From the NCBI GenBank assembly GCA_030531435.1, contig JAUNNN010000003.1, positions 26,920-90,919 of the forward strand: a stretch of 64,000 bases of DNA. Reading direction: 5' to 3'. A model generated the notes under the pieces. That model was not told the origin of the DNA. It ran no database searches and saw nothing but the letters and a program-made list of their open reading frames with translations. A program made the translations under genes and the position numbers. The stretch is from Lachnospiraceae bacterium. Lineage in GTDB: Bacteria > Bacillota > Clostridia > Lachnospirales > Lachnospiraceae. Shown piece after piece: positions 18,424 through 27,362 of this stretch (position 1 is the stretch's first letter; every line of letters starts with the position of its first letter).

Positions 18424-19229
18424 TATTCTCCTCCGCCACCATTATCACCGCTCATTGAACTTCGTTCAACTGGTGAAAGGAATGACTTGAGCTTTTCCTC
18501 TATTACACGAGGATTTTCACCTGCCTGAATTGACAAGAGGCCCTCAATCATTATTTCTTTTACCTGCATTTCTGCATTGTTTATAACTTTAAGCTTTGTA
18601 GCAATAGGTGTACAAATCCAGTTCGCCATAAGTGAACCATAGAATGTTGTAATAAGGGCAACAGCCATGGCAGGACCGATAGTTGAAGCATCATCCATGT
18701 GATATAACATCATAACAAGACCTACAAGTGTACCAACCATACCCCACGCAGGTCCCATTGCCGCAACATTATCCCAGAAGCCAATGTTCTTCTTATGTCT
18801 GTCATCAATACTTACAAGCTCTGTTTCCATAATACCTCTTACAAGGTCAGGATCCGTACCATCAACTACAAGCATGATTCCTTTTTTGAGAAATGAGTCA
18901 TCAATATCACCAGCAGCTTCTTCTAGCGAAAGAAGTCCTTCTTTTCTGGCAACATTTGATAATTCAATGATTTTTTTAATTATACCCGCCGCATCTAATG
19001 ATGGTAGCTTAAACGCTATTCCGATGCTTTTAAGTCCTCCGATGAATTCCTTCATAGTACAGCCTGTTAATACGGCTGCGAAGGCACCACCTACAGTAAT
19101 CATAATTGACTGGGCATCAATGAAGTACTTGATACCAGCAGGTCCATCCTGACCTAAGAAAATAGATATGATTACGAAAGCGATACAGAGAACAACACCA
19201 ATTAATGTAGCTATGTCCAAAACGCCCAC
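18423..19229 (-). CDS. motA: Flagellar motor stator protein MotA
   Basis: MotA forms the pentamer around the MotB dimer and turns the rotor. The 268-residue protein has four transmembrane segments (about 5-25, 33-53, 150-172, 182-205), a cytoplasmic loop with charged residues between segments 2 and 3, and the conserved proline-containing WDNVAAMGPAWGMVGTLVGL. It lies 4 bases downstream of flbD. Confidence 0.96.
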   Translation of the reverse strand: MGVLDIATLIGVVLCIAFVIISIFLGQDGPAGIKYFIDAQSIMITVGGAFAAVLTGCTMKEFIGGLKSIGIAFKLPSLDAAGIIKKIIELSNVARKEGLLSLEEAAGDIDDSFLKKGIMLVVDGTDPDLVRGIMETELVSIDDRHKKNIGFWDNVAAMGPAWGMVGTLVGLVMMLYHMDDASTIGPAMAVALITTFYGSLMANWICTPIATKLKVINNAEMQVKEIMIEGLLSIQAGENPRVIEEKLKSFLSPVERSSMSGDNGGGGE

Positions 19230-19233
19230 CTAC

Positions 19234-19419
19234 CTAATTCACATAAATATCCCTTTTATAAGATATTACTAAATTTTTAACTTCTTGTCTACGTTCTTTT
19301 ACAATAAATTTCTTGCCATTGACAAGGGTTATAACAGTATCTGGGTTCTCTTCTATTGTTTCAATCAAATCACTGTTGATGAGAAATGTCGTACCGTTCA
19401 TTTTCGTCAATTCTACCAT
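19234..19419 (-). CDS. flbD: FlbD/SwrD family flagellar protein
   Basis: This 61-residue protein is a full-length FlbD family member: MVELTKMNGTTFLINSDLIE at the N terminus, then ETIEENPDTVITLVNGKKFI. In Bacillus subtilis the homologue SwrD raises stator-driven torque, which agrees with its place directly before motA (4 bases). The upstream spacer holds a long hairpin, described separately. Confidence 0.92.
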   Translation of the reverse strand: MVELTKMNGTTFLINSDLIETIEENPDTVITLVNGKKFIVKERRQEVKNLVISYKRDIYVN

Positions 19420-19465
19420 ATTTATACCCTCGTTTTTGTGGATATTTTTTTCTTGTTTTCATGCC

Positions 19466-19506
19466 AAAATCCCGAAATGAAGGATGAGCCTTCATCTCGG
19501 GATTTT
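19466..19506 (-). terminator. Long hairpin between flgE and flbD (possible attenuator or processing site)
   Basis: In minus-strand RNA two 18-base arms (19489-19506 and 19466-19483) pair completely, counting one G-U pair, around a 5-base loop. The arms end in AAAA and UUUU, so the U-run is inside the stem and only GGCAUGAAAA follows. It may act as a partial terminator lowering motA/motB and later genes relative to hook genes, or as an RNA stabiliser for flgE. Confidence 0.6.
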
Positions 19507-19522
19507 ATAATCATCTATTTAA

Positions 19523-20944
19523 TTATCTCTTAAGGTTTACTAATTCTTCAATCATTGAGTCAGAAACTGTAATGATTCTTGAGTTAGCCTGGAAACCTCT
19601 CTGTGTAGTAATCATATCTGTGAACTCTGCTGAAAGGTCAACATTTGACATTTCAAGAACACCTGAGTTCATCTTGCCAGCGCCATCTGCTGTAATATCC
19701 TTACCAATACCATCAAATTCACCTGAGTTCTGTGTTGGTGAGTAAAGGTTATCTCCTACCTTTTCAAGACCTGATGGGTTAGCAAAGTTTGCAACTGCGA
19801 TCTGTCCAAGAAGCTTTGTAGTACCGTTATCGTATGATCCGTAAATCTTACCATCCTGCTGAATAGCGATACCTGACATCTTACCCATCTTACGTCCCTT
19901 ATAACCGCCATCTTTTGTACCACCATGACCAGCTACTGTAGATGTACCGTTGTTGTCGTACATTGTAAGTGTTTTAAGATCCAGCCTAACAACACCTGCA
20001 CCTACACCAGTTGTTGCATCTTCTGGCTCCTGAACTGATCCAAGTGCTGCTACCTGAGCTCCGAACTGGATATCAAGTGTACCTGGAGCTGCCGGAGTAA
20101 TAATCTGTCCTGTCTTAGGATCAAAACTAATAGCTGCTGCTGCAGCGCCACCAATTGTAGCAGTTAAGTTTGTAGTTCCATCGTGCATAATATCAACGCC
20201 ATCAGAATTTAACACTTTTTTAATGGCTATGTTATACATTCCTTCGCCAAGCTTTGTCTTCGTAGCATCACCATCAGCATAGTCTGTAATAGACGCCTGT
20301 ACAATATAGTTATATCCAAGTGCATCATAAACTGAGATATTTACAAGTCTTCCATCATCAGATGATACAGCTGGATCATTTTTATCAATAACACCATCAA
20401 GATATGCTCTTGAAGTTCTCTCAGGTGCTGATACTAAATTATCAGGAGCCATAACCTGAAGCTTAGATACGTTATTAACGATTACATCATCAGGATTATC
20501 CTTTGTAGCTTCATTTGGCTGCCAACCCATTACTGTGAAACCGTTTGATGTCATTGCAAGGTTACCAGCACCATCAATATAAAATGCACCTGCACGTGTG
20601 AAATAGTTTGTAGAACCATCAGATACTATAAAGAAGCTATCACCTGAAATCTGAAGATCAGTGGCATTTCCTGTTGTCTGTGAAGCACCTGCTGCAGTGA
20701 TATTTGTATTAATTGCTCCAAGTGATGTACCAAGACCAATCTGCTTTGGGTTAATACCGCCACGTCCTGTTTCTGCGTTTGCTGCAGAAGCGTTAGCTGT
20801 TGTCTGATACATAAGTTCCTGGAATGTTGCATTACTTGATTTGTAAGCTACTGTATTTACGTTTGCGATATTGTTACCAATAACGTCCATTCTTGTCTGG
20901 TGTGTCTTAAGACCTGCTACACCAGAGAAAAGTGATCTCATCAT
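19523..20944 (-). CDS. flgE: Flagellar hook protein FlgE
   Basis: FlgE polymerises into the hook. The 473-residue protein has the axial-protein N terminus (SLFSGVAGLKTHQTRMDVIG followed by NNIANVNTVAYK) and the C-terminal coil ending with MITTQRGFQANSRIITVSD. The D1/D2 region lies between. There is a very good Shine-Dalgarno AAGGAGGT 9 bases before the first of two adjacent ATG codons (20944 and 20941), and spacing favours the first. It follows the TIGR02530 gene by 74 bases, in which only short weak inverted repeats are seen. Confidence 0.95.
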   Translation of the reverse strand: MMRSLFSGVAGLKTHQTRMDVIGNNIANVNTVAYKSSNATFQELMYQTTANASAANAETGRGGINPKQIGLGTSLGAINTNITAAGASQTTGNATDLQISGDSFFIVSDGSTNYFTRAGAFYIDGAGNLAMTSNGFTVMGWQPNEATKDNPDDVIVNNVSKLQVMAPDNLVSAPERTSRAYLDGVIDKNDPAVSSDDGRLVNISVYDALGYNYIVQASITDYADGDATKTKLGEGMYNIAIKKVLNSDGVDIMHDGTTNLTATIGGAAAAAISFDPKTGQIITPAAPGTLDIQFGAQVAALGSVQEPEDATTGVGAGVVRLDLKTLTMYDNNGTSTVAGHGGTKDGGYKGRKMGKMSGIAIQQDGKIYGSYDNGTTKLLGQIAVANFANPSGLEKVGDNLYSPTQNSGEFDGIGKDITADGAGKMNSGVLEMSNVDLSAEFTDMITTQRGFQANSRIITVSDSMIEELVNLKR

Positions 20945-21018
20945 AATTAAATGACCTCCTTAGTCTAATTCATCCCGTCTGTCATTCGGGGATGTACAGC
21001 CTCCGTTAGGTCCGGCTG

Positions 21019-21417
21019 TTATGCTATTACCGCTCCGTCTATATTCGTGAACACATTTTCGTCTGAACTGTTCTGATCCATTGCGGTGATTACTGTGTTA
21101 TTTCTTGTGTTTACTATGAATGCAAGTTCATCAACAAGAACGAGCGATTCATTTATTCCCTTCTCAAAAGCTTTCTGCGTCCCTGCATTAAGTCTACCAA
21201 GCTGACCTTGTGATAACTCAATGTGCCTGTCGCTTAACCTGTTAGCTGCATGTTTTGAAAATCTGACTGGACTTTCTGCTTCAAGCTGCTTTGTTTTAAA
21301 TATATCTGAAAATGATTGTCCATTTTCATTTACTGTTTTAGGCTTATTTGTATTTTGTCCTAAATACTGGCCTGCGACCTGCTCTATTGAAGGAAATTGA
21401 TTTTTTATAACATTCAT
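21019..21417 (-). CDS. TIGR02530-family flagellar operon protein
   Basis: The 132-residue protein matches the small flagellar operon family found next to flgD and flgE in Firmicutes and spirochaetes (TIGR02530). Recognisable parts are VRFSKHAANRLSDRHIELSQ (about 55-75) and the C-terminal VDELAFIVNTRNNTVITAMD. Its biochemical role is not established in what I know; the position between flgD and flgE points to hook assembly. It begins 28 bases after flgD. Confidence 0.85.
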   Translation of the reverse strand: MNVIKNQFPSIEQVAGQYLGQNTNKPKTVNENGQSFSDIFKTKQLEAESPVRFSKHAANRLSDRHIELSQGQLGRLNAGTQKAFEKGINESLVLVDELAFIVNTRNNTVITAMDQNSSDENVFTNIDGAVIA

Positions 21418-21445
21418 AATCTAATCTCCTTTTGAATCCATTCAA

Positions 21446-22171
21446 TTAAGCTTCTGTTTCATCAGATTCTTCTTTAGCATCCTCATTATTACTAGATGTT
21501 TCTTTTTCTTTTGCAAGAAGTTCTGCCATCTTTTCTTCGTAAGTCTTAAATGTCATAAGATCTGACTGTGAAATGTATGACTTCTGATAATCATTAAGTG
21601 TATCGTATACTCTTCTGATGTTTTCAACTATTGGAGCCTCTGTAGTAGTTAAGGCTTCAAGTGAAGGTAATGACTTAACTGCCTGAGTAAACTGTGCTGA
21701 TAATAAGCTAGCTTCTAAGTACTCAGAATCAACTGCTTCCTTAAGTGAGCTTAATGGATAAGATGTTCCGTTGATTGAAAGGAAAGCTTCGCCTTCTTTT
21801 ATTTCTACTGAATCAACCTTACCTGAAACATCGCTGCCCTGATAATCAACTGTTACGTAGTTACCAATAAGTGCTGTTGCTCTCTGTAAATCAGCTGCTG
21901 TACTCATGTTTGCCATTGAAGCACTCATGTTCTGCATCTGCTCAAGACTAGAGAAACTTGCAAGCTGTGAAATATACTCAGTATTGTCTGTTGGCTCTAG
22001 CGGATCCTGATACTGCATCTGTGCCACTAAAAGCTGAAGAAATGCCTCTTTATCAAGTTCACCACCAGGAGTTTTACTATCTGAAATCTTTTTCTTGATA
22101 GAACCATCAAGTTCTGTCTTAGTATAAGAACTTGTTACTTTTCCATCCTCGACATTTGCTATATATGCCAT
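21446..22171 (-). CDS. flgD: Flagellar hook capping protein FlgD
   Basis: FlgD caps the growing hook and is replaced by the hook-filament junction. The 241-residue protein has the conserved N-terminal domain with DKEAFLQLLVAQMQYQDPLE followed by EYISQLASFSSLEQMQNM. The usual C-terminal Ig/tudor-like part is replaced by a short tail rich in Glu, Lys and Ser. It lies 21 bases after fliK. Confidence 0.93.
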   Translation of the reverse strand: MAYIANVEDGKVTSSYTKTELDGSIKKKISDSKTPGGELDKEAFLQLLVAQMQYQDPLEPTDNTEYISQLASFSSLEQMQNMSASMANMSTAADLQRATALIGNYVTVDYQGSDVSGKVDSVEIKEGEAFLSINGTSYPLSSLKEAVDSEYLEASLLSAQFTQAVKSLPSLEALTTTEAPIVENIRRVYDTLNDYQKSYISQSDLMTFKTYEEKMAELLAKEKETSSNNEDAKEESDETEA

Positions 22172-22192
22172 TTTATTCTCCTTTCTTTAGAA

Positions 22193-23707
22193 TTATACGG
22201 TGTAGCTGACGGTGTTACCGTTCATTTCCATCACCTTTGCCTCCATTAATTCTTCATCATCTAAATCATCTAAAGAATCGAGGCTTGATAAATCAATGTT
22301 TCTTCTCTTTGAACTCTTCTGTCCGTTTTCCTTGTTGTTTTCAGGTGTATTTCCTTCTGTGCCTTTATCAAGGTTGTAATTTGCAACTGTTACTTCAATT
22401 GCGCTTACCTTTGTACCAGCTTCATTAAGTGTTTCCTGAAGTGTTAATAGCTGATTTTCAAGAACTGCCTTAACTGCTTCATTCTGTACTGTAAACTGAG
22501 CTGTAATCTGACCATTCTGAGAAATAACCTGCATGTTTACTGTTCCAAGGCTTGCTGGATGGAGTTGCATTTCCATTGATGTTGAGTTTGCTGTAATATT
22601 TACTTTTACAAACTCTGTAACCTGTCTCATGATGTTTTCTGTATCTGCTACATTGCTGTATGATTCAACTACTTCTACAACATCTGCTACAGTATTACTT
22701 GTTACCTCATTAACAACTGTGAAAAATTCACTATGCTGTTCATTGTGGTTATCTTCTTTGGCATTATTATCACTCTTGTTTTCTGTATCAGTGACAATTT
22801 TCTTTATTGCCTCATCAGTAACTGGCGCTTCTGTTTTTTCTACGTTAACCTCAACTTTAATTTCCTTTTTGTCTTCCTGGATGTTAGAAGTATTTACTGT
22901 ATCTACCTGTTTTGCATCATCTGATATCTTTACAGGTTCTGCCTTTACTACTTCACTTTCATCATCCATGTTAACTGTCATTGATGGCTCATTTACTGTT
23001 ACGTCGGCATTAGCAATAGTCTCGATAATATTGTTTTCAGTATCATCTGTGGCTTTGTTTTCTGCTTCAGTATTAACAGGTTTTAATTCCATCACCTCAT
23101 CGCTAACTTCTTCAAACAACTTTTCATCAGTTACGATATTCTGAAATGCCTCATCAGTAATTCCATATTCTGAAATAATCTCATTCTTAAGATCATTCAT
23201 CATATCTACTAAATCATTCATTCCTTCGTAAAGATCAACATCTGTAAGAAGCATTACTGAATCTTCTGTCTTTGTAACTGTCATTAATAGATTTCTTAAA
23301 TCTACCTGATTGAATAAATCTGCAAAAGTCATGCCAAGCATTTCCATTGCTTCTTCTATGTCTTCATCAGTTACATCGAACTTTTCTTTAATCTCTGAAA
23401 CGATTTTCTTAACATCTTCTGTAATTTCCTTTACAGCTGACATTTCTTCGTTTTTATCAAGAGATTCTCTTTCTGGCTGCTGTTTACTTTCTGCCACTTC
23501 CTTGACAGGTTTATTTCCAGCTACCTGTGTGCTTTGACTTGCTTTGTTATCAAGATTCATCTCACCAGACTTCCCTGCTGTTGAGTTTAAAGTATCTGCA
23601 AAGCTCATCTCTGCGTTTTGACTTGCCTGAGTATTGTTTTGTCCTACTCCTGCAAGCATTGCTTGATTCGTTCCAAATAGAACGCTTGCTGCATTTGTCT
23701 TCAACAA
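22193..23707 (-). CDS. fliK: Flagellar hook-length control protein FliK (TTG start)
   Basis: FliK measures hook length and signals FlhB to change export specificity. The 504-residue protein has a long acidic, low-conservation N-terminal region (to about 365) and a C-terminal Flg_hook domain with MQLHPASLGTVNMQVISQNG and ITAQFTVQNEAVKAVLENQL. The start codon is TTG, supported by AGGAGG at a 7-base spacing; no ATG gives a better start. A sigma-28-like promoter lies about 95 bases upstream. It follows the motE-like gene after a 152-base spacer, one of the largest inside the cluster. Confidence 0.9.
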   Translation of the reverse strand: MLKTNAASVLFGTNQAMLAGVGQNNTQASQNAEMSFADTLNSTAGKSGEMNLDNKASQSTQVAGNKPVKEVAESKQQPERESLDKNEEMSAVKEITEDVKKIVSEIKEKFDVTDEDIEEAMEMLGMTFADLFNQVDLRNLLMTVTKTEDSVMLLTDVDLYEGMNDLVDMMNDLKNEIISEYGITDEAFQNIVTDEKLFEEVSDEVMELKPVNTEAENKATDDTENNIIETIANADVTVNEPSMTVNMDDESEVVKAEPVKISDDAKQVDTVNTSNIQEDKKEIKVEVNVEKTEAPVTDEAIKKIVTDTENKSDNNAKEDNHNEQHSEFFTVVNEVTSNTVADVVEVVESYSNVADTENIMRQVTEFVKVNITANSTSMEMQLHPASLGTVNMQVISQNGQITAQFTVQNEAVKAVLENQLLTLQETLNEAGTKVSAIEVTVANYNLDKGTEGNTPENNKENGQKSSKRRNIDLSSLDSLDDLDDEELMEAKVMEMNGNTVSYTV

Positions 23708-23802
23708 TAGAATTCCTCCTCTCTTCAGTTTTCAATGTGCGCTGGAGTTATGTAAACCCCCTTGTCATTACTGCATTATTTGCATTTTTCATGACAATAT
23801 TT

Positions 23803-23829
23803 TTATCGACTTTTCAGGCTTTTTTCTTA
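23803..23829 (-). promoter_or_regulatory. Sigma-28-like promoter upstream of fliK
   Basis: On the minus strand TAAG, a 15-base spacer and GTCGATAA are found, against the flagellar sigma-28 consensus TAAA-N15-GCCGATAA/T. It lies in the noncoding spacer between the motE-like gene and fliK. If active, it would drive fliK through fliA from FliA itself. Confidence 0.6.
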
Positions 23830-23859
23830 ACCCAAAAATCGAAAAAATTTAAATATATT

Positions 23860-24696
23860 TTAATATGCTGGATCCATAATTTTTGTAATCTGAGATGCCA
23901 CCTCTGAATCCATTACACCGAGTATTTTCGATCTTGGTTGTGCATCCATTTCGCCAAGTATTTTTGCAACTAAATCAAGGTTATCAACCATCATTTCAAA
24001 AATAGCTGCCGCCTGTTTTGGTTTCATTTCGCTATAAGCTTTAACGTAATCAGCAAGAGCTCCATCAGTTTCTAACTGCTGAATAACCTGTCTGTAAATA
24101 TATTCAGCATTATCAGGATCTATGTCCTCATAATATTTTTTATATTCTTCAGGCGTAGGCGCATTTTCTCCAAATACTACTTCCTCATAAAATTCTGTCT
24201 TAAGCTTCTGGAACTCAACCTGACTATCCTCAAAAGTCTGAAGACGTCTTATTTCTTCCTTAAGCTTTGCTATTTCTTCGGATTCAACCTCTGATGTATT
24301 ATCTTTCTTAAGACTCTCTATTTCATTTCTTAATGATCTAATCTCTGTAAGGGCGTCCTCTAAATTGTCAAACTCAGGTCCCTCAAGCTCTTCATCGATA
24401 TTATCAGGAAGAATCTTATTAATTCCTGGGACATCCTTAAAAATTGGATATAAAACTGATGAACCAAAGCCGCCTACATCAAGCTTTACTAAAAGCGCAA
24501 GAATCGCAAGCCAGATAATGACAATAAACACAACAATGAAAGCAGCAAAAATTCCACCGCCTTCTTCCTCTTCGTCAGCATCCATATACATAGCGCCAGC
24601 ATCTGACACAGTTGCATCAAAGCTTCCGCCCTTCTTTTTATCTTTTTTCTTTTTCTTCTTACCCTGTTCTTCTTCTAAAACTTCTTCGTCTGCCAT
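23860..24696 (-). CDS. MotE-like/MgtE-N domain flagellar protein
   Basis: The 278-residue protein has a Lys-rich cytoplasmic N terminus (about 10-22), one transmembrane helix (about 48-70), a coiled coil around 110-160 and a C-terminal MgtE intracellular N-like domain (MKPKQAAAIFEMMVDNLDLV then AKILGEMDAQ). This arrangement is that of the MotE/YlxF group, which lies between fliJ and fliK in many flagellar operons. MotE relatives chaperone the stator protein MotC in alphaproteobacteria; the Firmicutes role is less clear. Confidence 0.8.
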   Translation of the reverse strand: MADEEVLEEEQGKKKKKKDKKKGGSFDATVSDAGAMYMDADEEEEGGGIFAAFIVVFIVIIWLAILALLVKLDVGGFGSSVLYPIFKDVPGINKILPDNIDEELEGPEFDNLEDALTEIRSLRNEIESLKKDNTSEVESEEIAKLKEEIRRLQTFEDSQVEFQKLKTEFYEEVVFGENAPTPEEYKKYYEDIDPDNAEYIYRQVIQQLETDGALADYVKAYSEMKPKQAAAIFEMMVDNLDLVAKILGEMDAQPRSKILGVMDSEVASQITKIMDPAY

Positions 24697-24723
24697 TTTT
24701 TACCTATCTTTCTTTAAGTATTA

Positions 24724-25170
24724 TTACGTCAGATTCTGTCCAAACCTGTAGCTTACAAGTTCATCTATTTCTTTTGATTCTTTCGCTGCTTCTTCCTGCA
24801 TGAACACTTCAAACTGCTTTTCTTTAAGTTTTTCATGTGTCTTAACATCCTGCATTGCTTCCTGAAGCAGAACTCTTTTTTCTTCAAGAACCCTTTCTGC
24901 ATATCTAACCTGAAGGACCTGGTCTTCAATAAGTCCCTTCATGGATTCTATTGCAGCAGTGGTTTCGTTTATTTTTACTATATCAAGAGCTCCGGCATAA
25001 AGACCTTTTAAATAGTCTTCGTAGCCATCCTTTCTCTTAATAAGCTGATTTAATTTTTCTTCCTCTTCATTAACTTTGGCTGCAGCAATAGCAAATTCAT
25101 TTCTCGCCTGAGTTTCAAGCTTCTGTTTTACTGCCAGAATGTTCTGCATTCTGTATCTGAATCTTGCCAT
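24724..25170 (-). CDS. fliJ: Flagellar export chaperone/stalk protein FliJ
   Basis: FliJ is the coiled-coil stalk of the FliI export ATPase. The 148-residue protein is almost wholly helical with heptad patterns and starts with FRYRMQNILAVKQKLETQA, typical of FliJ in clostridia. It overlaps fliI by one base and precedes the motE-like gene by 27 bases. Confidence 0.9.
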   Translation of the reverse strand: MARFRYRMQNILAVKQKLETQARNEFAIAAAKVNEEEEKLNQLIKRKDGYEDYLKGLYAGALDIVKINETTAAIESMKGLIEDQVLQVRYAERVLEEKRVLLQEAMQDVKTHEKLKEKQFEVFMQEEAAKESKEIDELVSYRFGQNLT

Positions 25171-26468
25171 TAGAACAATGCCTCCAGCATTTCAAGTTCT
25201 TCATCAAAGGTATATCTTGAGTCAACATCCTGACACAAATACTCATTAATGCTGTTTATTTTTTCAATAGCATAATCAATATTAGGATTTGCTCCAGATT
25301 TATACGCACCGATATTTATAAGGTCTTCAGCTTCATTATATGTTGCTAGTACATTTTTTAGTCTACCTGCTGCCGCCTTATGTTCTTTTGTTGCAATCTG
25401 TGACATACAACGGCTAATAGACTGAAGTACATCAATAGCAGGATAATGATTTTTATGACCAAGTTTTCTGTCTAGCATAATATGTCCATCAAGAATTGAT
25501 CTTGCTGTATCAGTAATTGGCTCATTAAAATCATCGCCATCTACAAGAACTGTATAAAGACCAGTAATTGAACCGACTTCACCATTTCCAGCTCTTTCAA
25601 GAAGCTTTGGCATCTGAGCGTACACGCTTGGGGGATATCCTCTTGTAACAGGAGGCTCTCCTGAAGCAAGTCCAATTTCTCTTTGTGCCATAGAAAAACG
25701 AGTTAGGGAGTCCATCATAAGCAAAACATCCCTTCCCTGATCTCTAAAATATTCTGCAATGGCAGTTGCAGTCTGAGCAGCCTTTCTTCTAACAAGAGCT
25801 GGCTTATCAGATGTAGCCACTACAAGAACAGAACGTCTCATACCTTCTTCACCAAGGTCTCGCTCTATAAATTCTCTAACTTCTCTTCCTCGCTCTCCAA
25901 TAAGAGCAATAACATTTATATCAGCCTTAGTATTTCTTGCAAACATACCAAGGAGTGTAGACTTACCAACACCAGAACCAGCGAATATTCCAATACGCTG
26001 ACCCTTTCCTATTGTCATTAATCCATCAACAGCCTTAACGCCAAGTGGAAGTGGATCACTAATGATTACCCTCTTTAACGGATCTGGCGCAGGAGCCTCT
26101 ATAGGATAACTGGCTGTTCCCTGATACTCTTCACCATTAATTGGTCTACCAATTCCATCAAGAGTCATTCCAAGCATTTCCTCTCCAACTGAAACGCTTA
26201 ATGGATAGCCAAGATTTTCTACAATACATCCAGAACCTATACCCTCTGTATTATCAAAAGGCATAAGAAGTGTCTTCCCATCCTTAAAACCAATAACCTC
26301 TGCACTTACATATTTTCCTGATTCTTCATCAACAATAATACGGCAAAGGTCATCAAGCTTTGCATCTGGACCATTTGATTCAATAGTTAATCCAACTACA
26401 TTAACGACTTTTCCAAGTCGTTTAAAATAGGATTTTTGTATAACATTATTATACTTATTAAGATTCAA
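25170..26468 (-). CDS. fliI: Flagellum-specific export ATPase FliI
   Basis: FliI energises export of flagellar subunits and resembles F1 beta subunits. The 432-residue protein has Walker A AGSGVGKST at about 163-171, catalytic Glu in ALIGERGREVREFI, Walker B VLLMMDSLTRFSMAQREIGL and the GEPPVTRGYPPSVYAQMPKL signature. Length and motif spacing are normal. It sits between fliH (9 bases) and fliJ (one-base overlap). Confidence 0.97.
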   Translation of the reverse strand: MNLNKYNNVIQKSYFKRLGKVVNVVGLTIESNGPDAKLDDLCRIIVDEESGKYVSAEVIGFKDGKTLLMPFDNTEGIGSGCIVENLGYPLSVSVGEEMLGMTLDGIGRPINGEEYQGTASYPIEAPAPDPLKRVIISDPLPLGVKAVDGLMTIGKGQRIGIFAGSGVGKSTLLGMFARNTKADINVIALIGERGREVREFIERDLGEEGMRRSVLVVATSDKPALVRRKAAQTATAIAEYFRDQGRDVLLMMDSLTRFSMAQREIGLASGEPPVTRGYPPSVYAQMPKLLERAGNGEVGSITGLYTVLVDGDDFNEPITDTARSILDGHIMLDRKLGHKNHYPAIDVLQSISRCMSQIATKEHKAAAGRLKNVLATYNEAEDLINIGAYKSGANPNIDYAIEKINSINEYLCQDVDSRYTFDEELEMLEALF

Positions 26469-26477
26469 TGTGATTCC

Positions 26478-27362
26478 TCACTCTTTTCTGTAAGAAAGAA
26501 GGGATAACTCTTTTTTTAGCAATGAGAGCTCGGTTCCAAGACCGCAATCGAATATTCCCGACTCAGCTTCAATAAAACATTGAGCAACTGATAGGGTAAG
26601 GTCCTCAATGACCTCAAGGGTAGATGTGCTAGGAAGGCCTTTGAATAGTTCATCCTTATTTTCAAGGACATATTCATAGTCATCCTTAGAAACATGTACT
26701 AGAAAGTTTTTTCCACCTTCAATGTTACGCATAGCATCTGATAAAAGGTACAATACAAGTTCCTTTTTATCAGCCAGATCAGTCATAAATACATGCTCAT
26801 AAATATCTGTGAGCTTATCAACAAAAACAGGCTCTAATTCTTCTATCTTTTGTTCATAGAGTTCTTCAAGTTCCTGTTCTTTCTGCATGCATCGCTGTTC
26901 TGCTTCTTCTGCAAGCTTTACGCCCTCGTCATAACCTACTTTATAACCCTCATCGTGCCCGTCAGACTCTGCTTTGGCCTTTATTTCTAAAGCCTCTGCA
27001 TTAGCTGAAGCAAGGATACTTTCTGCTTCCTCCCTAGCTGCAGAAAGTATTCTGTCTGCCTCTTCCTGTGCATTAGCCATCATTTCATTGATGACATCCT
27101 CATTAATAGGCTGTACTTCTACCGTCTCCTGTGGTTCTGAAAACAACTGCTCAACCTGCATTGCATCAAGACCCTCTGAAAATCCATCATCCGAAAAATT
27201 AATTTCCTCGAATTCTGGCTTATTTTCAAGGATCTCTGATAAGCGTGTTAATCGTTCTGCAACTTTAACATTAGAATCAATGATTCTTGTCTCTTCACTC
27301 TTAACAATATTTCCAGATTTTAAAAGATTACCACTAGACAATGATTTCATCTCCACCGCCAC
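26478..27362 (-). CDS. fliH: Flagellar export ATPase regulator FliH
   Basis: FliH binds FliI and connects it to the C ring. The 294-residue protein has a variable N terminus, an Ala/Glu-rich coiled coil at roughly 90-170 (EEADRILSAAREEAESILAS) containing a GHDEGYKVGYDEG stretch, and a C-terminal domain like the V-type ATPase E subunit. The start overlaps the end of fliG by 29 bases; an alternative ATG four codons in would shorten this only slightly. Confidence 0.88.
   Translation of the reverse strand: MAVEMKSLSSGNLLKSGNIVKSEETRIIDSNVKVAERLTRLSEILENKPEFEEINFSDDGFSEGLDAMQVEQLFSEPQETVEVQPINEDVINEMMANAQEEADRILSAAREEAESILASANAEALEIKAKAESDGHDEGYKVGYDEGVKLAEEAEQRCMQKEQELEELYEQKIEELEPVFVDKLTDIYEHVFMTDLADKKELVLYLLSDAMRNIEGGKNFLVHVSKDDYEYVLENKDELFKGLPSTSTLEVIEDLTLSVAQCFIEAESGIFDCGLGTELSLLKKELSLLSYRKE

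Noticed and set aside
20945..21018. Short inverted repeats between the TIGR02530 gene and flgE
   Set aside because: Arms are only 4-6 bases (ACAGCC/GGCTGT and CCCG/CGGG) with wide loops and no T-run; not enough for a terminator or operator call.
22533..23144. 203-codon Ser/Thr/Val-rich plus-strand frame opposite fliK
   Set aside because: Low-complexity complement of the acidic fliK region; no start signals.
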